This document shows, in pieces, positions 5,837 through 11,026 of a stretch of 11,026 bases of DNA. Both the position numbers and the translations under genes were made by a program. The DNA is from an uncultured Dechloromonas sp. (GTDB taxonomy: Bacteria > Pseudomonadota > Gammaproteobacteria > Burkholderiales > Rhodocyclaceae), in assembly GCA_946477505.1 (NCBI GenBank), contig CAMKYP010000091.1, positions 1 through 11,026 of the forward strand, read 5' to 3'. The notes under the pieces are model-generated. The model was not told where the DNA came from. It made no database searches and was given only the letters and a program-made list of their open reading frames with translations. Numbering within the stretch: position 1 is the stretch's first letter; every line of letters starts with the position of its first letter.

Positions 5837-7762
5837 TTAGACGTACAGGGATTCAAGGGGGGTCTCCCCGTCGGCAACGCGTTCAAGAGCAGCATCAAAC
5901 AGGCTCTTGTTACGATAGGGCTTGATGCGCTCGAAATTCAGGCGGTTGGTCGCCAGCATGTCAATGAGCATTTGTTTGCACTGCGCATCCGGAGCGAAGA
6001 ATTCGTTGATTGGCAGACTGCCGGCGTACCCTTCCTGGCAGTCTTCATGCTGACATCCTTCCGGATTGCGTTGATAGCTTTGCTTAACTGCGGCGAGCAA
6101 CTGTCCCCAGAGCTTGTCTTGCTGGTCCTTGTTGCCCGTCAGGATGCCGTGTTTCTTCATATAGCGGCAAATGCGCTCTGCAAACGTTTCCTTGATGTGC
6201 TGGGACGTCGGCTGCCGACAATGGGGGCAAAGTTTCGGGACGAGTTGCTGAGCCACGATCAGATTGATGCTGGAAATGAGATCGAAGTCGCTGACCATGA
6301 CTGCCGCGCCGTTGTCGACGGTATGGTTACTGATGTAAGCGCGCAGGGCGCCGAGAGCCAGAAGACTGTCGTCGGCGTGAAGGGTCGATAGAACGATGTG
6401 GCCGGAGTTGGCTGCCCGAATGCCGGTGCTGGCTGAACTGCGTTCCCGCATTTCGCCGATGTAGATGAGATCCGGATCTTGACGCAGGATTTCGGCCATC
6501 ATGAGGTCAAAGCCGAAATTGGCCGAAATGCTGTGAGACACGAGGCCGGGTGCCTGTCGTTCAACAGGGTTCTCGATGGAAAGACAATTTTTGGTGGTGC
6601 CGTGAATGCTTTGATAGCGTTCAAGGGCGCCGTGAATCGTCGTCGATTTGCCGGAACTGGTACTGCCTACCAGAAGAACGATGCCGCGTTGTTCGTGCAT
6701 GGCGTCGTCGATGGCGTCAATCACGTCGGGCTTGATATTGAGGTCGGTGAGGTGCGGTTGAAGCTGGTTCCGCTCCATCAGCCGCAGGGAGACGCATTCA
6801 AGCTTGGCGCCCCCCAGGCTGTCGGGTGGCGTAAAGCTCGCACGGATGAATACCTCGCTGTCGCTGGAACGGTAGGTAAAAGAACCGCCAGCCGGCCCTT
6901 GCAATTGACCCTGTACCCGATTCTGCTTGTCGGTGTAAGTGGCGTTACTCCAGGTGTGCAGCGTATTGAAGATTTCGACCGCAACATCGGGCGGAATTGA
7001 GGTGCCGGTGCGCAGCGTGGTCATGTTGCCATTGACCCGAATACGGATATTCGTCATGCCGCTGATATCGGGTTGAATGGCGATGTTGGAAGACTTGCGG
7101 TGGATGGCTTCCTCGAAAATCTGAATCAACCGTTTCTGAACATCGGTCGTCGCGCTGGAGGGCGTGATGTGGTTTTGTTCGACTTCGCCCGTTTGCGTGT
7201 AGTGGATATCGAGGCGCGAGGTAATGACATTGCGAGCCCCTACTGCCAGGATCGGCATGCGGCCGAAATGCAAGCGAATAGGATCGGTGCTTTGTTCCTG
7301 ACGCCCGATGGTGCTGTATCGGCGGGCATTATCGTGTTCGGTAAAAACAAGGCATGGCTCGTTGGAGGGCGTGACGATCAGGGTCGCTTCCAGCTTGGCG
7401 CACGCCGCCATGATGTTCTTTTCGCTCAGGCTCGGATGCGCCTGATTCAGTTGCCGGTAGTACGGCATGTTGTCCTGCAGAGCAAGGATGCGCTGGATCT
7501 CCGGACGCAGGCCTTCGATCTTTTGGGAGAGGTATTCGAGCAGGGGGTAGTCAGCGGGTTTTTCGCGCAGATGCCGCTCAATGGTTTCAGTGTCGGCGAT
7601 CCCGAGGTAAGCCACGGCCTGGCCGGCGCGGATGGTCGACAGGTGCTGCGACAATTTGGCCATTTCGACGATATCAGCCGGCGCATGTTCGTCGTAGCCC
7701 CATTTGGCAAGCAGTTGGTTGTCAGTATTGCGGCGATGCGTATGTTGATGTGGGGCGTTCAT
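5837..7762 (-). CDS. Type IV pilus assembly ATPase, GspE/PilB family (PilQ in R64 naming)
   Basis: This is a hexameric cytoplasmic ATPase that powers pilus polymerisation. From the ATG at 7762 it has 641 residues: an N-terminal domain of about 210 residues with no catalytic motifs, then N2 and RecA-like C-terminal domains. Walker A is G-S-T-S-S-G-K-S-T (366-374, K372). The Walker B region is D-P-D-L-I-Y-I-G-E-M-R with E437. The His box is S-T-L-H-A-D-D with H462. A zinc-type tetracysteine motif is present: C512-x2-C515, then C570-x4-C575. The presence of zinc cysteines points to an extension ATPase rather than a PilT-type retraction motor. The ATG start is preferred because A-A-G-G-A lies 7 bp upstream; an in-frame TTG at 7795 has no such site and overlaps a palindrome. 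The platform gene follows after 12 bp. The protein is longer than R64 PilQ (about 518 residues), mainly at the N-terminus. Confidence 0.93.
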   Translation of the reverse strand: MNAPHQHTHRRNTDNQLLAKWGYDEHAPADIVEMAKLSQHLSTIRAGQAVAYLGIADTETIERHLREKPADYPLLEYLSQKIEGLRPEIQRILALQDNMPYYRQLNQAHPSLSEKNIMAACAKLEATLIVTPSNEPCLVFTEHDNARRYSTIGRQEQSTDPIRLHFGRMPILAVGARNVITSRLDIHYTQTGEVEQNHITPSSATTDVQKRLIQIFEEAIHRKSSNIAIQPDISGMTNIRIRVNGNMTTLRTGTSIPPDVAVEIFNTLHTWSNATYTDKQNRVQGQLQGPAGGSFTYRSSDSEVFIRASFTPPDSLGGAKLECVSLRLMERNQLQPHLTDLNIKPDVIDAIDDAMHEQRGIVLLVGSTSSGKSTTIHGALERYQSIHGTTKNCLSIENPVERQAPGLVSHSISANFGFDLMMAEILRQDPDLIYIGEMRERSSASTGIRAANSGHIVLSTLHADDSLLALGALRAYISNHTVDNGAAVMVSDFDLISSINLIVAQQLVPKLCPHCRQPTSQHIKETFAERICRYMKKHGILTGNKDQQDKLWGQLLAAVKQSYQRNPEGCQHEDCQEGYAGSLPINEFFAPDAQCKQMLIDMLATNRLNFERIKPYRNKSLFDAALERVADGETPLESLYV

Positions 7763-7784
7763 CGAATGGTCCTTGGAGTCCAAG

Positions 7785-7798
7785 TTTTGTGACAAAAA
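7785..7798. promoter_or_regulatory. Second copy of palindrome TTTTGTGACAAAAA
   Basis: It is identical over 14 bases to the site at 4640-4653. It lies in the 36-bp gap between the accessory gene stop (7799) and the ATPase start (7762), where a regulator or an RNA-binding factor could act. No -10/-35 pair is evident between it and the start. Confidence 0.35.
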
Positions 7799-8674
7799 TC
7801 AGGGATTGCGGCTGTCCAGCTGGCTGGCAATGGCGATGGTTTTTCCATCGGTATCGATCCACGGCGCTTCGCCGTACAGAGCGATGTAATCCTTCGTGAT
7901 GAAGTTGTAGCTGCGAGCCGTTCCCCAGATGGTGTAGAGGTCGTCGCAGGAAAGAGGGATGTCTTTCCATTGTTGGATACAAGTCAGCGTGCCGTTGGCA
8001 GAAGTACGCTGACAGGCGCCAGTCAGTTTGACTGCATTGTTGGCTTGCCAAACCCCCGTACAGGTAGCAGCAGAGGCGGGTGGCGTGGTGAGCAAATCAA
8101 GGAGTTTGACGGCGGTGCCTTCACCGGCGCCAGAATCAGGGTAAATCTGGTTGATGCTGTAGATGGCGGCGAATTTTTTGAGCGTTTGCTGTTGTTGGAT
8201 TCGCTCGCGCAGCATTTCCCGCGAAATGCGATTGGACGTTTCGGTGATCCAGTAGCTGCCTTTGGGATTTCCACACCATGCAGCACTTTGGCTTGGATCG
8301 GTAGCGCCGCAGGCGTTGTTGGCGGCTTGTAAATAGGTGGTGGCAGTGAGACTGCCGTCGATAGGCGGGCTATAGACGATTACACGATGGTAGGTGCCGC
8401 CATTCATCGGATAGGCAACGTAGAAAGGCCCGTCACCGTTGTTCAGATATTGGCGAGCTTCTTCATAACCGGGCGTTGCAGCAATTACAGCGAGACTTGC
8501 CGGAGGAACGGCCCCCTGCTCATCAAGGAAGCGATTAACGAGTTGGGCCAGCGCGACCGTTCGTGCGTGTCGTGTCTCCGATGTACGTTCCTGGCGCGTG
8601 GCATCTTGAGTAACCTCAAGCTGCGAAGCACTGGTTAGAAACAGAACAAACAGGAAGATGATGACAATCGGCAT
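7799..8674 (-). CDS. Membrane-anchored pilus accessory protein, resembling IncI PilM at its N-terminus
   Basis: This protein has 291 residues. It starts with a hydrophobic anchor (2-17, PIVIIFLFVLFLTSAS) without a prepilin peptidase motif, then a helix with H-A-R-T-V-A-L-A-Q-L-V-N-R-F (36-49). That arrangement resembles the R64 PilM family, a small essential inner-membrane thin-pilus protein of about 145 residues. This protein is twice as long. Its second half has a long polar helix (about 148-175) and six cysteines (122, 134, 205, 221, 232, 243) suited to disulfides in the periplasm. It lies between the major prepilin and the ATPase, so a role in pilus assembly is likely. The gap to the upstream pilin gene is 24 bp, and no strong ribosome site precedes the ATG. 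The family assignment is tentative. Confidence 0.6.
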   Translation of the reverse strand: MPIVIIFLFVLFLTSASQLEVTQDATRQERTSETRHARTVALAQLVNRFLDEQGAVPPASLAVIAATPGYEEARQYLNNGDGPFYVAYPMNGGTYHRVIVYSPPIDGSLTATTYLQAANNACGATDPSQSAAWCGNPKGSYWITETSNRISREMLRERIQQQQTLKKFAAIYSINQIYPDSGAGEGTAVKLLDLLTTPPASAATCTGVWQANNAVKLTGACQRTSANGTLTCIQQWKDIPLSCDDLYTIWGTARSYNFITKDYIALYGEAPWIDTDGKTIAIASQLDSRNP

Positions 8675-8698
8675 GGAAACGGTCGCGCTGGTGGTGGA

Positions 8699-9340
8699 TT
8701 AGCGAATGATGGTTACGTCGTGGGTGGTCTTGGCACCGTTCTGGTTGGTGAAATAGACCGTCGCGTCCGTAGCATTGGTTTCGGCAGCCGAGATGGCGGT
8801 CATGTCGGCCAACGTCTTGGTGCTGGCGCCGGCGCGGCTGCCATACTTCTGGAGCAGTTCGAGACCCACGTTGTCATCCACGCCGGTGAACTTGGTGGCC
8901 GTGCGGTTTTGGCTGTTGATGCTCTCGTTGCCGACCGTCATCGTCGAACTGCCAAAGGTATATGCACCGGCACTGCCACGCACGTTGGCACGATTGAGCG
9001 GTTCAAGCTTGGCGGTCGAGAAACAACCGGAATAGGTGCCTGCCGCATTGGTGCCATCCACCAGCAGTTGCAGATTGCTGGCTGCGGTGGCAGCGGTAGT
9101 GATCGGCGACGAGGTGATGTCGTTCGATACCTGGCAGCGCGTCACTGCATAACGCCAGTTCGTGGCAACGCGGTCGGCGGTGGTGTAGTAACCGAGTGCG
9201 TCGGACATCTTTTGGCCGTCACCGATGGAAGGGGCGGCGATGGCGGCGAGAATGCCGAGGATGATGATGACGATCAGCAGTTCGAACAGGGTAAAGCCAC
9301 GTTGGCGAGACTGCTTTTGGGTGGTTTGCATGGTATGCAT
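8699..9340 (-). CDS. Type IV prepilin, probable major pilin (PilS/PilA-like)
   Basis: This 213-residue protein has a 15-residue leader ending R-Q-R-G and cleavage before F-T-L-F-E-L-L-I-V. The mature protein thus starts with Phe and has Glu5, followed by a hydrophobic helix to about residue 37 with the usual P in A-A-P. The globular domain carries two cysteines (C69 and C106), probably a disulfide, and many Ala/Thr/Gly/Asn residues, as is common in pilins. The mature length (198) is larger than typical T4aP pilins and fits a T4bP or plasmid pilin. The short leader is T4aP-like. A strong A-A-G-G-A-G site lies 6 bp before the ATG, the best in the window, as expected for the most abundant subunit. 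Its cleavage needs a prepilin peptidase that is not encoded here. Confidence 0.9.
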   Translation of the reverse strand: MHTMQTTQKQSRQRGFTLFELLIVIIILGILAAIAAPSIGDGQKMSDALGYYTTADRVATNWRYAVTRCQVSNDITSSPITTAATAASNLQLLVDGTNAAGTYSGCFSTAKLEPLNRANVRGSAGAYTFGSSTMTVGNESINSQNRTATKFTGVDDNVGLELLQKYGSRAGASTKTLADMTAISAAETNATDATVYFTNQNGAKTTHDVTIIR

Positions 9341-9373
9341 TGGTAGCTCCTTGTGATTAATGAATGAAACGAA

Positions 9374-10384
9374 TTAAAGCGGAATGACAGTTGCTGTTGC
9401 GTTGGTAGCGGTGGCGCTGCCGCCACTGCTTGGGTTGGTTAAGAGACGAAGCGCGGCAAAGTGAGGTGGGGTGTCGACGTAGGGAGTTCCGGTTTGGGTC
9501 GGGTCGTAGTCGGCGCAATAAAAGATCGTGCCGCCCCACGTGGTTTTGCCGTGCACCGCCGGAATGAGACCAACTTGAGTGAGGATGTTGGTCGTGTCGA
9601 GCGGATACCAGCCGTCGTCGTTGCAGTCGTTCGTTTTGTAGCTAGAAGCGACAAGTGGGTTCGGACGGGGATAAAAGTTGGTGACATCGCTGGCCAGGGC
9701 ATTCCGTTGCCGCTCCCGGTAATACTCCTGAATGCGGGTGCGGATCAGGTCAATCGTATCGGCGGTTTGCGCCAGCTTCTGTTTCTGGACGGCCAGGGTA
9801 GATAAGCGGGTCAAACCGTAGTCCGGAGTGTTCAGAGCAAAAGTTGTGAGGGTGGTCGTGTCGAATACGCCGCTGCTGCCCGGAGTGCCGCTATTGCAAG
9901 CGGCGCTGCGCACGCATTGGGTGGCGTAAATGACGGCTTCCGCATAGGTGAGCGTCATGACGGGACCAAACGTGGTGTAGAGCGGCAGATTGATCGTCAG
10001 CGGGCTAGCCTTCTGGTAGACGCGCACGTTTTGGCCGGCACTCCCGTCGTCTTGCGCATCGCTCGGCCGAAGGCGAGCTTGGACAAGCAGGGCGTTGAGG
10101 TTGGTATCGTTGGGGGGCAAAGCCTTGATGACGTTACCGCTCGTGTACATCGCCGGGATATCGCCAGTAGCACTGATACTGGCTGCGTAGTCGAGCAGGA
10201 CGCTCGCAAGCCGTTTGTTGACCGCCTCCTGTTCGGCATCGTGGGCATTGCTGGCAGCAGTAAATGCTCCACCGGTCTCGCTAGCCCAGATTACGCCGAG
10301 AACACCGGTAATGATGGTGACGATCAGGAGTTCAACGAGGGTGAATCCTCGTTGGCGGCGGGCGGTTCGAATTGAGAGGGTCAT
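9374..10384 (-). CDS. Large prepilin-like minor pilin
   Basis: This 336-residue protein starts from the ATG at 10384 (M-T-L-S-I-R-T-A-R-R-Q-R-G). Cleavage is expected before F-T-L-V-E-L-L-I-V, with Glu5 present, then a hydrophobic helix to about residue 33. The mature part of 323 residues is much bigger than common minor pilins. It has a first region (about 45-190), a long polar helix (about 197-228, with K-Q-K-L-A-Q-T and I-Q-E-Y-Y-R-E-R), and a C-terminal domain (about 235-330) with cysteines at 254 and 290 in addition to 157 and 163. Such proteins commonly prime or cap pili, so a tip or priming role is inferred. An in-frame upstream ATG at 10480 would overlap the secretin gene and put an odd cysteine-containing extension before the leader, so I reject it. 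The stop lies 33 bp before the major pilin start. Confidence 0.82.
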   Translation of the reverse strand: MTLSIRTARRQRGFTLVELLIVTIITGVLGVIWASETGGAFTAASNAHDAEQEAVNKRLASVLLDYAASISATGDIPAMYTSGNVIKALPPNDTNLNALLVQARLRPSDAQDDGSAGQNVRVYQKASPLTINLPLYTTFGPVMTLTYAEAVIYATQCVRSAACNSGTPGSSGVFDTTTLTTFALNTPDYGLTRLSTLAVQKQKLAQTADTIDLIRTRIQEYYRERQRNALASDVTNFYPRPNPLVASSYKTNDCNDDGWYPLDTTNILTQVGLIPAVHGKTTWGGTIFYCADYDPTQTGTPYVDTPPHFAALRLLTNPSSGGSATATNATATVIPL

Positions 10385-10442
10385 GGTTGATACCTGCGGC
10401 GCGGTATGAAAGGCTCGGATCGGGAGTAAGCAGCTGGCCGAT

Positions 10443-11026
10443 TTACATGGGCTTGCTGTTGAGGCGGACGCGAAGGGCAAAGTACATCGTGGTCCGGCTT
10501 CCGGTATCGCGGCGCTGGCTGGTCAGGAGATCCAGACCAGGAACAGTCATGGCCCCGGTTACCCCGGCATGGCTGTTGTCGCTCGTGTTTTCGACCTGGC
10601 CGCCGATGATGATCAGTTCGCCGTCATCCAGAATGGCCTCGGTGCTGGTGACGCCACATTCGATTTGCGGAATACGGATCTGCTGATTGGTAATTCCACC
10701 ATTGGAGGTCATCAGGGAAAGGGTCAGATTCTGGTAGCCGACCAAGGGACGCTGGAGAAGGCTGATCTGAGCGCGGACGCGACGTGTCTTGGGGTCGTAA
10801 TGCGGCATGATGCGCAAGAGGCTGCCGTATTTGCGTTCCACGATGTTGTTCTGAACCGTCGCGAGTGGGCTGCTATTGATGTTGCCTGCGGCCAAGGTTG
10901 AGGTTTGTTCGTTGGTATAAATCGGAATGAGTCGGCCGAAATCGACGGGCACGCCGCTGGTGACGGTGACGATGGGGCGGGTGAGAATTTCGGTACCGCC
11001 CAGCGTCGTCAAGAAGCCATTGAAGA
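10443..11026 (-). CDS. Outer-membrane secretin, C-terminal part (PilN in R64 naming; runs off right edge)
   Basis: The visible 193 residues form the secretin channel domain, a beta-rich multimer in the outer membrane through which the pilus exits. In order one sees T-R-P-I-V-T-V-T-S-G-V-P-V-D, then Y-G-S-L-L-R-I-M-P-H-Y-D with V-R-A-Q-I-S (the paired strands of the channel). Next is T-E-A-I-L-D-D-G-E-L-I-I-I-G-G, the usual 'dG..lvigG' motif. The last is V-P-G-L-D-L-L-T followed by the closing strand M-Y-F-A-L-R-V-R-L. The start, any lipobox and the N-domains lie beyond the edge. The gene is followed after 58 bp by the minor pilin gene. Confidence 0.9.
   Translation of the reverse strand, partial: FNGFLTTLGGTEILTRPIVTVTSGVPVDFGRLIPIYTNEQTSTLAAGNINSSPLATVQNNIVERKYGSLLRIMPHYDPKTRRVRAQISLLQRPLVGYQNLTLSLMTSNGGITNQQIRIPQIECGVTSTEAILDDGELIIIGGQVENTSDNSHAGVTGAMTVPGLDLLTSQRRDTGSRTTMYFALRVRLNSKPM

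Noticed and set aside
5351..6391. Long plus-strand open frame of 346 codons.
   Set aside because: It is antisense to the platform and ATPase genes, which have clear motifs; the product shows no domain.
7073..7792. Plus-strand open frame of 239 codons.
   Set aside because: Antisense to the N-terminal domain of the ATPase; no recognisable motifs or ribosome site.
7763..7795. TTG start extending the ATPase by 11 residues.
   Set aside because: No Shine-Dalgarno before it, and it overlaps the palindrome; the ATG at 7762 has a good site.
10385..10480. N-terminal extension of the minor pilin from an ATG at 10480.
   Set aside because: It overlaps the secretin stop and would add an unnatural 32 residues before a short, complete prepilin leader.

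Overview
This 11 kb window holds most of a type IV pilus (T4P) assembly cluster on the minus strand, read from right to left. It ends on the left in a small accessory region with a pilus-tip gene, a fragment resembling a shufflon segment, a broken helix-turn-helix gene and an IS1182-family insertion sequence. The moderately GC-rich coding sequence, the IS1182-type transposase and a pilus set that combines enterobacterial-plasmid-like parts with T4aP-like parts suggest a beta- or gammaproteobacterium. A conjugative plasmid or integrative element is likely. I do not recognise the exact organism or element.

Layout in the direction of transcription. The 3' part of an outer-membrane secretin gene (10443-11026) runs off the right edge. 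Next come a large prepilin-like minor pilin (9374-10384), a prepilin that is probably the major pilin (8699-9340), a membrane-anchored cysteine-containing accessory protein (7799-8674), the GspE/PilB-type assembly ATPase (5837-7762) and the GspF/PilC-type inner-membrane platform protein (4760-5824). Two consecutive terminator-like hairpins follow (4718-4741 and 4663-4685), then a candidate promoter (4608-4636). A second block encodes three bitopic inner-membrane proteins: a PilM+PilN-like fusion (3345-4541), a PilO-like protein (2801-3334) and a PilP-like protein (2202-2786). Together these resemble the PilMNOP alignment complex that links the secretin to the motor. The last gene (1410-2141) encodes a Sec-exported, cysteine-paired PilV-like putative tip adhesin.

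The left 2.1 kb is the most unusual part. Inside the tip gene, at 1593-1611, lies a near-match to the R64 shufflon recombination site (sfx), in the frame that encodes C-Q-S-G-x-W. Downstream at 606-956 on the same strand is a promoterless, startless reading frame that begins with the same S-G-x-W-K junction and the same sfx right-arm bases. It then encodes a different C-terminus, like a stored alternative tip segment. Between them lie a plus-strand HTH gene disrupted by an apparent +1 frameshift (1048-1291) and a 13-bp inverted repeat (1300-1335). The stored segment is cut on its 3' side by the end of the IS1182 element (1 to about 611). No Rci-type recombinase is visible here. The simplest reading is a reduced or decaying shufflon, or one whose remainder was separated by the insertion sequence.

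How the parts fit together: prepilins are inserted in the inner membrane, the ATPase and platform protein extract them into a fibre, the PilMNOP-like proteins align the machine, the secretin lets the fibre out, and the PilV-like protein would sit at the tip and set binding specificity. No prepilin peptidase, retraction ATPase or recombinase gene is visible.
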